A DNA stretch of 64,000 nt from NCBI GenBank assembly GCA_003667245.1, contig RCNN01000160.1, positions 1-64,000 of the forward strand. Direction: 5' to 3'. Every line of letters starts with the position of its first letter. Position 1 is the stretch's first letter. The notes beneath the pieces are model-generated. The model searched no databases. It saw only the letters and a program-made list of their open reading frames with translations, and had not been told where the DNA came from. Origin of the DNA: Heterostelium multicystogenum. Its lineage: Eukaryota; Evosea; Eumycetozoa; Acytosteliales; Acytosteliaceae. Positions 8,679 through 20,374 of the stretch are shown here, piece after piece. A program made the translations under genes and the position numbers.

Positions 8679-9883
8679 AGCGGCTTGATCACTTCCAGCA
8701 GGGTGATCGGCAGCGCCTGGCGCCAGGTATCAAAGCCCCCAGTGGCTGGGCCTGGGCCACATGAATGCGGGTCAGCTCGCCGCCGTGTTGTTCGCGCCAG
8801 GCCATCAGGGTCATTTCACTTTGCAGGGTCACGGCGTTGGCCAACAGCCGGCCGCCCGGGCCGCAGGTGTTGCCAGCAAGTGTCGAGCACGCCGTCGCGG
8901 GTGACGCCGCCGCCGATGAAGATGGCGTCCGGCGCTTCCAGCCCGTTCAGGGCGTGGGGCGCGGTGCCGCGAATCAGTTGCAGGCCGGGGACGCCAAGGG
9001 CATCACGGTTATGTTCGATCAACAGTTGCCGGCCTTCATCGGCCTCGATGGCCAGGGCGCGGCAGCTGGGTTGGGCGCGCATCCATTCGATCCCGATGGA
9101 GCCGCTGCCCGCGCCCACGTCCCACAGCAGTTCGCCGGGCATCGGCGCGAGGCGGGCGAGGGTCATGGCGCGCACGTCGCGCTTGGTCAGTTGGCCGTCG
9201 TGCCTGAAGGCCGAGTCCGGCAGCCCTGCCAGGCGTGACAGGCGCGCTGTGTTGGCGTCGGCCACGCAGTCGATGGCCAGCAGATTCAACGCGGCAATCG
9301 GTTCGCCAGGCCAATCCCGGGCGATGCCGTCGATGCGCCGCTCATCCGGCCCGCCGAGGTGTTCAAACACACTCAGGCGACTTGCGCCAAACCCGCGCTC
9401 GGCCAATTGTGTGGCAATCGCCGCCGGGCTCTGGCCGTCATTGCTCAGCACCAGCAAAACGCACGCCGCTGGCCAGGTGCGCATTCAGCGCCGCCATCGG
9501 CCGGGCAACCACCGACAGCGTCACTACCTCTTGCAACGGCCAGCCCAGACGCGCCGCCGCCAGGGACACGGAAGAGGCGGCGCGGCAGAATCAGCAGCTC
9601 ATCGGCCGGCACCTGCCGCGCCAGGCTCGCACCCACGCCATAGAACATCGGGTCGCCGCTGGCCAGCACGCACACCGCTTCACCAAGCCTGGCCAGCACC
9701 GGCTCCAGGGAAAACGGGCTGGGCCACACCTGGCGTTCGCCACGGATGCACACCGGCAACAAGTCCAGCTGGCGTTGCCCGCCAACAATGCGCGAGGCGC
9801 GCAACAAGGCGTGCCGGGCGTTTCTGCCCAGGCCCTTTGAAGCCGTCTTCACCGATGCCTACTACCGTCAGCCAGGGCGACAT
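8675..9883 (-). CDS. cobL: Precorrin-6Y C5,15-methyltransferase (decarboxylating)
   Basis: Methylates C5 and C15 of precorrin-6Y and removes a carboxyl group. Two domains are visible. The N-terminal tetrapyrrole methylase starts [17 protein letters not shown] and has [15 protein letters not shown]. The C-terminal SAM-dependent part has [19 protein letters not shown] and [10 protein letters not shown]. About 403 residues. Frame changes near 9840, 9550, 9480 and 8830 break it. It heads the minus-strand pair cobL-cobK and is divergent from cobG, with about 96 bases between starts. Confidence 0.88.
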
Positions 9884-9979
9884 ATGAATTCCTTGAACGA
9901 CATCCGACGGGCAGGCTTTTCATGCCGCCGGACAAAGCAGGCATAATACCGCGCCTTTACCCGTGAACCGGTAGCCCCC

Positions 9980-11280
9980 GTGAAACCAATACCACCGTCC
10001 AATACTTTGCGCCCCTCGGCCTGTCCGGGGTTGCTGCGTATTGTCCAGGCGTTGGATGGCGGGATTTGCCGGATCAAACTGGCGGGCGGTTCGATCCGTG
10101 CCGAGCAGGCGTTTGCCGTGGCCGACGCCGCCCAGGCCCATGCCGGCGGGGTGAATCGAGGCGACCAACCGCGCCAACCTGCAGATTCGCGGGATCGGCG
10201 CCGAACAGGATGCATTGATCGCCGCCTTGCTGGCCGCCGACCTGGGCCCCAAGCGTGCCGCTGGTGATGATGTGCGCACCCTGATGCTCAGCCCCAGTGC
10301 CGGCATTGACCGCGAGATGCTGTTCGATACCCGACCGTTGGCCGACCAGATCCTCACCACCCTGGAAACCCACCCGCGTTTCCATGAGCTGTCGGCCAAG
10401 TTCGCCGTGCAACTGGACGGCGGTGAAGCCCTGGCCATGCTCGAGCATCATCACGACCTGTGGCTGTCAGCCTTCGATGCCAATGGCAACACGCTGTTGG
10501 CATTCGGCCTGGCAGGCTGCCCGGCGCGGGATGCGCCCTTGGCGGCGGTACCTTTGCACAAGGGCATGCACTGGTGGTGGCGGTGCTGGAGCGGTTCCTT
10601 GAGCTGGCCCGGCCTGATCAGACCCGTATGCGCCACCTGCTGGCTGAAACCGCTGTGGATAACTTTTTGCGGCAGCTGAATATGCCATTGCAGCCGGTTG
10701 ATGGCTTTTCAAGGCACTCCAACTCCGCGCCGCTGCACCTGGGAAGTTATCCACAGCGCCAAAAAAACCAGGTCTACGTCGCCGCCGTCGCACCCTTGGG
10801 CCGCCTGGATTCGGCGATGCTCGGGGCGCTGCGCAACTGGCCGTCGACCATGGCGACGCCACCTTGCGTGTCACGCCATGGCAAGGCCTGCTGCTGCCCA
10901 ATATCCAGGATGCGGCGGCTGTCACCGAACGCCTCGAACAGCTTGGCTTTTTGTGTTCGGTGGACCAACCCCTCGCACGGATGATCGCCTGCACCGGCGC
11001 CGGCGGTTGCGCCAAAGGCCTGTCCGACACCAAGGCCGACGCCGTGCAACTGGCCGCGCTAGCGCCCGGCCACAGCGTGCACCTGTCCGGCTGCCCGCGT
11101 TCCTGTGCGGCCGCACACACCGCGCCGGTCACCCTGCTGGCGGTAAGTCCCGGCCACTACGACCTCTATTTTCGCGACGCAGGCCTGCCCCGGTTTCGGC
11201 CGCCTGCACGCGCGCACTCTTTCTATTGAAGCGGCGGGCGCCTTGTTGCGCGCTCACCCACGGAGCAACACGATGATTGA
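9980..11280 (+). CDS. cobG: Precorrin-3B synthase
   Basis: Iron-sulfur and sirohaem-type oxidoreductase of the nitrite/sulfite reductase family that makes precorrin-3B using oxygen. It starts GTG with MKPIPPSNTLRPSACPGLLRIV, includes RIKLAGG, and near the C-terminus MIACTGAGGCAKGLSDTK and HLSGCPRSCAAAH, which provide the Fe-S cysteines. Frame changes near 10155, 10550, 10700, 10850 and 11190 break it. The likely end overlaps the cobH start. Oxygen-dependent CobG marks the aerobic pathway. Confidence 0.85.
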
Positions 11281-11899
11281 TTACATCCGCGACGGTCAGG
11301 AGATCTATCGCAACTCCTTCGCGATCATTCGCGCAGAAGCCCGGCTTGATCGCATCCCTGCCGACCTGGAAAAACTCGCGGTGCGGGTGATTCATGCCTG
11401 CGGCATGGTCGACGCCATCGACGGCCTGCAATTTTCCGAAGGTGCCGGCAAGGCCGGGCGCGAAGCCCTGGCCGCTGGCGCGCCGATCCTGTGTGATGCG
11501 CGGATGGTCTCCGAAGGCGTGACCCGTACGCGCCTGCCGGCCAACAATCAGGTGATCTGCACCCTGCGCGACGACAGCGTGCCGGAGTTGGCCCGCGAGC
11601 TGGGCAACACCCGTTCCGCCGCCGCCCTGGAGCTGTGGCGCCCGCACCTGGAAGGCAGTGTGGTGGTGATCGGCAATGCGCCGACAGCGCTGTTTTACCT
11701 GCTGGAAATGCTCGACGCCGGCGCGCCAAAACCTGCACTGATCCTCGGGTTCCCGGTGGGTTTTGTCGGCGCCGCCGAATCCAAGGCGATGCTGGCGGCA
11801 GACAGCCGCGGCGTACCGTTCGTGATCATGCAGGGCCGCCTCGGCGGCAGTGCGATGGCCGCCGCCGCGGTCAACGCCTTGGCCACGGAGGTCGAATAA
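11273..11899 (+). CDS. cobH: Precorrin-8X methylmutase
   Basis: Moves a methyl group from C11 to C12 of precorrin-8X, giving hydrogenobyrinate. A 208-residue intact frame, the usual length. The proton-transferring His lies in [15 protein letters not shown]. The C-terminal [17 protein letters not shown] is typical. It starts at the ATG inside the cobG end and its TAA overlaps the cobI ATG (TAATG), so translation is coupled. Confidence 0.95.
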   Translation: MIDYIRDGQEIYRNSFAIIRAEARLDRIPADLEKLAVRVIHACGMVDAIDGLQFSEGAGKAGREALAAGAPILCDARMVSEGVTRTRLPANNQVICTLRDDSVPELARELGNTRSAAALELWRPHLEGSVVVIGNAPTALFYLLEMLDAGAPKPALILGFPVGFVGAAESKAMLAADSRGVPFVIMQGRLGGSAMAAAAVNALATEVE

Positions 11900-12629
11900 T
11901 GCCGGCACGCGGACGTTTGATTGGCCTGGGCGTAGGCCCCGGCGATCCGGAACTGATTACCCTCAAAGCCCTGCGCCTGCTGCGCGAATCGCCGGTGGTG
12001 GCGTACTTCGTGGCCAAGGGCAAGAAGGGCAACGCCTTCGGCATCATCGAAGACCATTTGGTGCCCCAGCAAACCCTGATGCCGCTGGTGTACCCGGTGA
12101 CCACTGAAGTGTTGCCGGCGCCGCTGTCCTACGAGCAAGTGATCAGCGATTTCTACGACACCGCCAGTGTCGACGTTGCGGCACACCTGGACGCGGGGCG
12201 CGATTGGCGGTGATCTGTGAAGGCGACCCGTTCTTCTACGGCTCCTACATGTATTTGCACGACCGCCTGGCCGAGCGCTACGAAGCCCAGGTGATCCCGG
12301 GTGTGTGCTCGATGCTCGGTGGCGCCTCTGTACTGGGCGCACCGTTGGTGTACCGCAACCAGAGCCTGTCGGTGCTTTCCGGCGTGCTGCCCCATGACGA
12401 ACTCAAGCGTCGCCTGGCGGATGCCGACGCGGCGGTGATCATGAAGCTGGGGCGCAACTTCACCAAGGTGCGTCAGGTACTGGAAGAATTGGGATTGGCG
12501 AGCCGGGCGTTGTACGTCGAGCGCGCGACCATGGCCAATCAGAAAATCGTCGCCCTGGATCAGGTCGATCCGACGTCCTCGCCGTATTTCTCGTTGATCA
12601 TCGTTCCCGGTGAAAGGTGGCAAGGCTGA
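11899..12629 (+). CDS. cobI: Precorrin-2 C20-methyltransferase
   Basis: SAM-dependent methylation of precorrin-2 at C20, the first committed step to B12. The N-terminus [26 protein letters not shown] holds the methylase motif, followed by [16 protein letters not shown] and [13 protein letters not shown]. About 243 residues. One frame change near 12200, after [10 protein letters not shown], splits it. It overlaps cobH upstream and cobJ downstream (TGATG). Confidence 0.92.
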
Positions 12630-14269
12630 TGACGGCTCCCGCGATTGTCATCCTGGGGCAGGGCAGCCTCGCCACGGCCCCGCGCTATCCAGCAAGTGTA
12701 TCCCGACGCGCTGATCCACGGCCTGGCCGGGCGGGTCGAGGGCGCAGATCAGGCCTATAACGAATTCGGCGCCAGCGTGCGCCAGTTGTATCAACAGGGC
12801 ACGCCGATCATCGCGCTGTGCGCCGCCGGGATTGTGATCCGCACCCTGGCGCCGCTGCTGCTGGAGAAGGGCATCGAGCCTGCTGTGCTGGCCGTCGCCG
12901 AAGACGGCAGCGCGGTAGTGCCGCTGCTCGGTGGCCTCGGTGGTGTAAACGTGATGGCGCGGGAAATCGCCGCTGCCCTGGACGTTGCCGCCGCGATCAC
13001 CACCAGTGGCGAGCTGCGTTTTGGTACCTGCCTGCTTAACCCGCCCATGGTTATCAGCTGGGGGATCTGGAACTGGGCAAACGCTTTGTCTCGATTTGCT
13101 GGCTGGCGAATCAGTACGCATCGAAGGCGCGGCGCCGTGGCTGGATCAGGCCAACTTGCCCCAGGATCAACAGGCGCGCCTGGCGATTCACGTCGGCAGT
13201 GCCGAGCGCACACCTGCGGCCAATGAGTTGCTGATTTATCCGAAGACGGTGTTGGTTACCTGCCAGCCGGGGCCGCAACTGGCCGGGCGAATTCGTGCGG
13301 CGTTGCAGGATGCCGGGCTCGCCGTGCAGTCCCTGGCTTGCCTGCTGGCGGCTGAAACGGAGATGGCCGATTCGTCATTGCACGAAGCGGCGTTGGAGCT
13401 GGGCGTGCCATTGCGCTTCGCCGATCTGGCGCTTCAGGCGGACATCGCGATCACGGTGGCCGAGGCTCCTCTGGACCTGTCCCTGATCGGTCGTCCCCGT
13501 GGCCGCCTCGCGGTGATCGGTCTGGGCCCCGGCGCTGCCGAACTGATGGTTTCCGGCAGTAAAAGCCGAGCTGGCCCGCTGCACTGACGTGCTGGGTTAC
13601 GAAACCTATGTGCGCATGGCCGGGCCGTTCCGCGCGGACCAGATCCAGCATTGCACCGACAATCGCGAAGAGATGCAGCGCGCGCGTCATGCCTTTGAGC
13701 TGGCGGCGCAGGGGCGTTCGGTGGTGGTGGTGTCTTCGGGTGACCCGGGTGTATTCGCCATGGCCGCCGCGGTGATCGAAGCCTTGCACGAGTCCAGCGA
13801 CCCGGCCTGGCATCAGGTCGACCTGGAGATTTTGCCGGGCGTGTCGGCATCCCTCGCCACGGCGGCCCAGGCAGGTGCACCGCTGGGCATGACTTCTGTG
13901 TGATGTCACTGTCGGACAACCTCAAACCCTGGTCGATCATCGAGAAGCGCCTGGACCTGGCGTCCCAGGCCGACCTGGCGCTGGCGTTCTATAACCCGAT
14001 CTCCCGTGCGCGGCCCTGGCAGTTGGGACGCGCCCTGGAAATCGTCGCGCAGCACCGCACGCCTGAAACACCGGTGGTATTGGGCCGTGACATCGGTCGC
14101 CCGGGCCAGACCCTGCGAGTCACCACCCTGGGACAACTGACGCCGGAGCAGGTGGACATGCGCACCATGGTGCTGATCGGTTCGTCCACCACCTGCGTCT
14201 TTGCGCGGGCAGGTGGTGGCGAGTGGGTCTACACGCCACGTTGGTACGGCGAGAAAACCCGCCTCCTGA
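12629..14269 (+). CDS. cobJ: CbiG-like domain fused to precorrin-3B C17-methyltransferase
   Basis: Ring contraction and C17 methylation of precorrin-3B. The first ~290 residues are CbiG-like (IIALCAAGIVIRTLAPLL, PLLGGLGGVNVMAREIAAAL, CLLAAETEMADSSLHEAA). The rest is the CobJ methylase (LAVIGLGPGAAELM, VVVSSGDPGVFAMAAAV, ALAFYNPISRARPWQLGRA). Pseudomonas CobJ is known to carry this fusion. About 547 residues. Frame changes lie near 12675, 13060, 13550 and 13895. If one A is dropped from AAAA at 14254 the protein ends in a TGA at 14267, just before a terminator hairpin. Confidence 0.88.
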
Positions 14270-14276
14270 AAACAAC

Positions 14277-14299
14277 GGCGGCCCCGCCATGGGGCCGCC
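14277..14299. terminator. Hairpin after cobJ
   Basis: GGCGGCCCC and GGGGCCGCC pair around a five-base loop. There is no T run on the plus side; on the minus strand it is followed by GTTGTTTT, so it may also stop transcription from the other side. Confidence 0.55.
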
Positions 14300-14375
14300 T
14301 TGAAACGTCAGTCATTGATGCCGGAAAGGTCTGCTTGCCGAGGTTTTTTTGCATCGGCTCAAGTCATACCTTTCT

Positions 14376-14548
14376 CTACGGCTTGAAGAAAAGCACGGCG
14401 CTTTTGTGTGCCGCCGCCTCATCCCCAGCGTTTTACTCAGCTGCGCCGCCTGCAGTGATTTTTCCTGCGGGTCGCGGCGCGTCCCGTGGTCAATTTCCAG
14501 CAGCTCAAAATCCCCGGCAAGTCGACTAGTGTTGGCGTTGAGCCCCAT
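14376..14548 (-). CDS. Small hypothetical protein
   Basis: A possible 57-residue protein starting MGLNANTSRLAGDFELLEID, with GC-rich third positions like a real gene. One base seems lost near 14405; correcting it gives a short basic tail (RRRHKSAVLFFKP) and a stop at 14376. I do not recognise the family. It faces the cobJ terminator and is divergent from the gene at 14566. Confidence 0.35.
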
Positions 14549-14565
14549 GTTGGGGTTATGGAGAA

Positions 14566-15364
14566 ATGGCTATGGAGCGAAACAACAAACGGATCAACAG
14601 CGCAAAAAGGAGGAAGCTGATTGCCGCTTACCGGCTTCCGGGCGCGCCCGGCCTGGCGTCGGGGTTGAGCGCGCCGGTGAAGCCCGAGGCGGATGATGAG
14701 CTGGACGCGGCGGTGGTGAACAACAGCGTCATGTCGTTTGTGCAAGGCATGACCAGCCTCAACAAGGAGTACACCCGCAAAAGCTATTTGCTGGCGAGCA
14801 GCTACGTCAGCGATGTGCTGCGGGTCGCCCGGGGCACAGAGGCCTGGTACAACGAATTCATCAAGGTCATGAGCAGCCTCGGCTGGATGCCGGTCAGGAG
14901 CAGTTTCGAGCGGGTGTACACCTCTCGCAAGGGGCTGTCGGTACAGCTGGCGGCGCTGAACCTGATGGCGGCCACCGTGGCCTCGACGTTTCTGTCGGGG
15001 CCGCTGATCAGTGTATTGCCCAAACGGGTGGCGGAGGCGGTTGAAGCCTTGAAGCAGCTCCCGGCCTCATTTGAGTTATTCAAGCGAAATACCACCACGC
15101 GTGACGGTGGCGATTTCGGCTTGGCGTCCTGCTCGGAAATCGCCGGGGAAGTTTTCGATGGTGCTGGTGACGTACAGCTCCCACGGCGTCAGCAAGCAAC
15201 TGGGCATACCGTTTCTGGAGTGGGACAGTGCATCCGTCGAGGCCTTCAGTGGCCGCACGTGCCTGGTGCTGAACAGCTCGGTGGTCAACGAAGACACGAT
15301 TCAACTGCTGCGGGACAGCGCAGGGGACAAGGTCCGCCTGGCTATCGCCAACTACAGGATTTGA
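14566..15364 (+). CDS. Unrecognised protein
   Basis: About 265 residues, starting MAMERNNKRINSAKRRKLIA; a second ATG lies six bases later. It has a Lys/Arg-rich N-terminus, a mostly helical middle (NKEYTRKSYLLASSYVSDVLRVA, WYNEFIKVMSSLGWMPV), a hydrophobic stretch (LNLMAATVASTFLSGPLISVL) and a strand-rich end (GRTCLVLNSSVVNEDTIQLLRDSAGDKVRLAIANYRI). One frame change near 15115. It ends two bases before the convergent MarC gene. I recognise no domain and propose no function. Confidence 0.6.
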
Positions 15365-15365
15365 T

Positions 15366-15960
15366 CTACGGCACCAGGTAACCGCGTACACCGGTGAAGA
15401 TGATTTGTGCGGCCAGGGCGCACACGAACAGCCCCATCAACCGGCTGACAATCTGCAAGCCCTGGTCGCCGAGGATGCGTTCGATACGGTTGGACAGGTA
15501 CAGCACCACGCCCACCGTCAGGCTGGCCAGGGCGATACTGAGGATCGCGGTGATCTTGTCGTCCCAGTGCGGCTGGCTGACGCCCATCACCAGCAGCGCA
15601 CCGATGGTGCCGGGCCGACGTCAGGGGAATGGTCAGCGGCACGATGGTCACGTCCTGCTGCACGTTGTCGGTCTGCACCGCCGACTTGCCCTGGGCCATG
15701 CCCAGGGCCGAGATGAACAGCACACTGCCTGCGCCGATGCGGAAGGCGTCGACGGTGATGCCGAACACACTGAAAATCACCCGGCCGAACAGGTAGAGCA
15801 ACACGCTCGATACCAGGGTGGCGAGGGCCACTTTCCAGGCCAGGCGCCGCCGCTCCTTGCTGGAGTACCCGCGAGTCAGGCTGATAAAGCAGGAGAGCAC
15901 GAAGAAGGGGCTGTAGAGCACCAGCATCTTCAGGTAAACGCTGAACAGCACGTGGAGCAT
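15366..15960 (-). CDS. MarC family integral membrane protein
   Basis: UPF0056/MarC membrane protein of about 198 residues. It has around six hydrophobic segments, including LVLYSPFFVLSCFISLTRG at the start, FGITVDAFRIGAGSVLFISALGM, and ITAILSIALASLTVGVVLYL near the end. The function of MarC is not established; an early link to multiple antibiotic resistance has not held. One frame change near 15615, at the conserved VPLTIPLTxGPG stretch. A REPIN separates it from retS. Confidence 0.88.
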
Positions 15961-16044
15961 GGTGGGAGCTCGCAGCGAAGGAGGGCGAGCGGGAGTTTAT
16001 CAGGCCTGTGGCTGAGCGCTATCTGTGAAGCGACAACAATCCAA

Positions 16045-16150
16045 TGTGGGAGCGGGCTTGCTCGCGAAAGCGGTGTATCAGTCAAACATGTAGTGGCTGA
16101 CGCACCGCTTTCGCGAGCAAGTCGAATCGTCGCACCGCCGCTCCCACATT
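16045..16150. repeat. REPIN
   Basis: TGTGGGAGCGGGCTTGCTCG and inverted copies of the same unit flank about 50 bases. The right arm contains extra bases (GTCGAATCGTCGCACC) between its conserved blocks, unlike the other copies. Confidence 0.88.
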
Positions 16151-16171
16151 TTGATTTGCGTCATGCATGGG

Positions 16172-18947
16172 TCAGGTAGGTGCGTGCTCTGGCCGCTGTT
16201 GGCGCTGTGCCACCCAGTACTCCACCAACTCGCGCAATTGCGACAACTCCACCGGCTTGGCCATGTGCCCGTCCATCCCGGCCTGGCGTGCACGCTCTTT
16301 ATGTTCCGAAAGAATGTGCGCGGTGAGTGCCACGATTGGCGTACGAATCCGCTGGTTGCTGACCTCCCATGCCCGCAGTTGCTGGGTCGCGGAGAAGCCG
16401 TCGAGGATCGGCATTTCACAGTCCATCAACACCAGGTCGTAGCGCTGGGCCTTCATTGCCTGCAGGGCTTCTTCGCCGTTGCTGGCGGTGTCCGGCTGCA
16501 GGTTGAGCTTGCCGAGCATGCCGCGAATCACCTTGGTGGAGATGCTGTTGTCCTCCGCCACCAGGATCCGGAAATCACTTGGCACGGTCACCGGGGCCGG
16601 CGCGCTGATCGCCGGCTGGCGTGGTTGCACGGAGCCCTTGCTGCGCTGGGTCAACTCATCGGCAAGGGTGGTCTTGAGGGTATAGCCGGCCACGGGTTTG
16701 GCGAGGATGCGCTTGATCCCGCAGTTTGCGCGCGATGATCTTGCTCGGCGCATTGCTGATGCCGGTGAGCATGATCAGCAGGATGTCGTGGTTCAGGCTC
16801 GGGTCTTCCTTGATCTTCGCCGCCAGTTGCATGCCGGTCATGCCGGGCATGTTCTGGTCCAGCAGCACCACGTCGAAATAGTCCCGCAGGTGCGCCTTGG
16901 TGCGCAGCAGCGCCAGGGCTTCCTTGCCCGAAGGCACGGCGCTCACGTTCAGGCCCCAGGCCGTGCATTGCTGCACCAGCACTTTGCGGCAGGTGTCGTT
17001 GTCGTCCACCACCAGCACGCGCGCGCCCTTGAGCGGGCCGTCTAGGTCGGAGGTCGGGTGCTCCAGGCGTTCCGGGTCCAGCGGCAAGGTCAGCCACAGG
17101 GTGCTGCCTTGCTGGCTGCCACTCTTGATGCCGAATTCGCCGTTCATCAACAGGATCAGCTGGCGGGCAATGACCAGGCCCAGATGGCCGCTCAGGCGGG
17201 TGGCAGAGAGGAAGTTCTTGCTGTGCAACTCGCTGTGCAGCAGGGCGTCGCGCTCGGCGGGTTCCATCGGCAGGCCGCTGTCTTGCACGGCAATGCGCAG
17301 GCGCGGTTTGCTGCTGCGCTCGTCCAGTGCGACGACGATCAGTACTTCGCCTTCATCGGTTTTTTGCAGGGCATTTTCCAGCAGGCTCAACAGTGCCTGG
17401 CGCAGCCGCGTCGGGTCGCCGCTGATCACCCGGGGTACCTGGGGCTGGATAAAGCTGATCAGCTCGACGTTCTGCTGCTCGGCCTTGGCGCGGAAAATAC
17501 TCAGGCAGTCTTCGATCAGCGCGTTGAGGTCGAACTGCACGTCGTCCAATTCGATCTGCCCGGATTCCAGCTTGGAGATGTCGAGAATCTCGTTGATCAG
17601 GGTGAGCAGTTCGTTGCCGGCGCTGTGGATGGTTTGCACGTAGTCGCGTTGCTTGACTGAAAGCGGGGTGCCCAGCAGCAGTTCGGTCATGCCCAGCACG
17701 CCGTTCATGGGCGTGCGAATTTCGTGGCTGATCTTCGCCAGGAATTCGGCCTTGGCGGCGATTTCGGCGTTGCTGGCCGCCAGGTCGCGGCTGAGGCTGA
17801 AGTTGTCTTCGGTGATGGCGCGCTGGCGTTCGCCCAGGGCCAGGCTCATCAACAGGCCACTGAGGCAGATAAAGCCGAGCAGGGTGATGATCAAGCCTTG
17901 TGGCGGCACCAGCGTCAGGCCCAGCAAGGCCGGAAGAATAATCAGCGTGCCGATGTTGAAGATCACCATCGCCAGCATGAACAGGCGCGCCGGGCGGTAG
18001 CCCTTTTGCCAGTGATAGGCCGAGACGAACAACATGCTCAGGCCGGCCAGCGCCACCAGGGCGTAGGTGATGATGTTCAGGGGCAAGGTGTTGACGAACA
18101 GCAGCAACAGGCCGGTCAGGACGATCAGCAGGATATCGGCCATCAACAGCTTGTTCAGCGGATGCGGGCCCAGTGGCGCAAAGAAGCGGTAGGCAAACAT
18201 CAGCCCGCACGGCGCGGTCAGCAGCAGGGCGAGGTAGGCACCGGGGGTTTGTACCGCGTGCCAGTTCGGCAACCACGGGCCCAGCACGTTGAGCAGCAGC
18301 GCAAGGCTCAGCAGCAACAGCAATTCGCAGGCGGCGAGCCACAGGCTGCTGCGGGAGCGATGGTAGGCGTAGCGGGTGAGGTTGTGCAGGATCAGCATCA
18401 CCAGGCAACCGAACAGCAGCCCGTAGATCAGCGTCTGGTTCTGGTTGGCCGCAGCCAGCACGGCCGGCTCAAGGGTGATGTAGGGGCGCAGCTCGTGTTC
18501 CGAGACCATGCGCAGGTACACGTCCAGCGGCTTCTGGCTTTGCGGCATCGGCAGCATGAAGTCGCTGCTGGGCAGCGGGCGCTCGGCCTGGGGCTGGCGG
18601 GTGCCGGTAGCTTCCTGCTCCACCAGGGTGTCGCCGTCGAGTACATACAGGTTCAGGTGCGACAGGTCAGGGGCGAATACCCGCAGCACTTGCTCGTGTT
18701 TGCCGGGTTGCAGCCTGAAGCGTACCCACAACGCACCGTCCGGTTGCGCGGCGGTAATCCGGTCCAGTTCGATGGGGCTGAATTGATTGATGTAGCGGGG
18801 CGAGCGGATGTCGCTCAGTTGCAGATCGGCCTGTTCGTCAAGCAATACTGCCCAGCCACTGCCTTGTGCGGCGGCCTGGGCCGGGAGCAAGCAGAGCAAG
18901 GTCAGCAGACTGACAGTGAAACCTATGGCGATCCTGAGCCAGCGCAC
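16172..18947 (-). CDS. retS: Hybrid sensor kinase RetS
   Basis: Membrane hybrid kinase that in P. aeruginosa blocks GacS and so lowers RsmY/RsmZ, favouring acute over biofilm behaviour. Domains in order: signal peptide; periplasmic 7TMR-DISM extracellular domain (residues ~30-160); seven hydrophobic helices (~180-400); histidine kinase with H-box [16 protein letters not shown]; degenerate ATPase; first receiver (VLVVDDND...[11 protein letters not shown]); second receiver (ILVAEDNS...[12 protein letters not shown]). About 925 residues, near the 942 of PA4856. Placement beside purD-purH matches P. aeruginosa. One frame change near 16730 between the receivers. Confidence 0.92.
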
Positions 18948-19049
18948 GGCGAAATCCCTTCGTAGGTTGATGCATGGGTATAACTATGCGCGGGGCCACA
19001 AGCGTAGGGCAAGGGCCAGAGGCCCCTGCCTAACCGAACGGATAGCTGT

Positions 19050-20342
19050 TTACTGACTTTCGCCACGCTCACGGGCAATGGCGCGGTAGCCAATGTCGGT
19101 GCGGTAGAAGCAGCCTTTCCAGTCGATCTTCGCCGCCAGCTTGTAAGCCTGTTGCTGGGCGGCATCTACGCTGCTGCCCATGGCGGTTGCGCACAGTACG
19201 CGACCACCGGCGGTGACGACCTTGCCATCCTTGAGCGCGGTGCCCGCGTGGAACACCTTGCCTTCCAGCGTAGCAGCCGCGTCCAGACCTTCAATCACAT
19301 CGCCCTTGGCGTAGTCGGCCGGGTAGCCGCCGGCGGCCAGCACGATGCCGACGCTCGGGCGCGGGTCCCACTGGGCTTCGACCTTGTCCAGGGCCTGGGC
19401 CAGCGCAGCTTCAACCAACAGCACCAGGCTCGATTGCAGGCGCAGCATCACCGGTTGGGTTTCCGGGTCGCCGAAGCGGCAGTTGAACTCGATGACTTTC
19501 GGATTGCCGGCCTTGTCGATCATCAAGCCGGCGTACAGGAAACCGGTGTACACATTGCCTTCGTCGGCCATGCCGCGCACGGTTGGCCAGATGACCAGGT
19601 CCATCACGCGCTTGTGCACTTCGGCGGTGACCACTGGCGCCGGGGAGTAGGCGCCCATGCCGCCGGTGTTCGGGCCGCTGTCGCCGTCACCCACACGTTT
19701 GTGGTCCTGGCTGGTGGCCATCGGCAGTACGTTCTTGCCGTCGACCATCACGATGAAGCTGGCTTCTTCGCCGTCGAGGAACTCTTCGATCACCACGCGC
19801 GAACCGGCTTCACCGAAAGCGTTGCCGGCGAGCATGTCGCGCACGGCGTCTTCGGCTTCAGCCAGGGTCATTGCGACGATCACGCCTTTACCGGCGGCCA
19901 GGCCGTCGGCCTTGATCACGATCGGTGCACCGACTTCACGCAGGTAGGCCAGGGCCGGCTCGATCTCGGTGAAGTTCTGGTAGTCGGCGGTCGGGATCTT
20001 GTGGCGCGCCAGGAAATCCTTGGTGAAGGCTTTCGAGCCTTCCAGCTGGGCAGCGCCGGCGGTTGGGCCGAAGCAGTCCAGGCCGCGGCTGCGGAACAGG
20101 TCCACAACGCCAGCTACCAAGGGCACTTCCGGGCCGACGATGGTCAGGGAAACGTTTTTCTCGGCAAAGTCCGCCAGTTGCTCAAGGGCCAACACGTCGA
20201 TGGCGACGTTTTCGCACTTGGCTTCAATGGCGGTACCGGCGTTGCCGGGGGCGACGAAAACTTTCTGGACACGTGGGTCCTGGGCAACTTTCCAGGCCAG
20301 GGCGTGTTCACGGCCACCGCTGCCAATGATCAAAACATTCAT
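19050..20342 (-). CDS. purD: Phosphoribosylamine-glycine ligase
   Basis: ATP-dependent joining of phosphoribosylamine and glycine in purine synthesis. A 430-residue intact frame starting MNVLIIGSGGREHALAWK, with the ATP-grasp parts IVIKADGLAAGKGVIVA and VIEFNCRFGDPETQPVML. The start is the ATG at 20340-20342; a longer frame to 20480 reads through the palindromic repeat and is not used. It lies downstream of purH on the same strand, separated by that repeat. Confidence 0.97.
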   Translation of the reverse strand: MNVLIIGSGGREHALAWKVAQDPRVQKVFVAPGNAGTAIEAKCENVAIDVLALEQLADFAEKNVSLTIVGPEVPLVAGVVDLFRSRGLDCFGPTAGAAQLEGSKAFTKDFLARHKIPTADYQNFTEIEPALAYLREVGAPIVIKADGLAAGKGVIVAMTLAEAEDAVRDMLAGNAFGEAGSRVVIEEFLDGEEASFIVMVDGKNVLPMATSQDHKRVGDGDSGPNTGGMGAYSPAPVVTAEVHKRVMDLVIWPTVRGMADEGNVYTGFLYAGLMIDKAGNPKVIEFNCRFGDPETQPVMLRLQSSLVLLVEAALAQALDKVEAQWDPRPSVGIVLAAGGYPADYAKGDVIEGLDAAATLEGKVFHAGTALKDGKVVTAGGRVLCATAMGSSVDAAQQQAYKLAAKIDWKGCFYRTDIGYRAIARERGESQ

Positions 20343-20374
20343 TTCAAAAACCTCGGATGACGCTGAATTCTGAC

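Noticed and set aside
7983..9887. A 634-codon plus-strand open frame
   Set aside because: It is antisense to cobK and cobL, whose protein motifs are clear on the minus strand; its translation is Arg/Ala/Pro-rich shadow sequence.
9884..9979. Cobalamin riboswitch between cobL and cobG
   Set aside because: The divergent gap is only about 96 bases and shows no B12-box or long structured leader.
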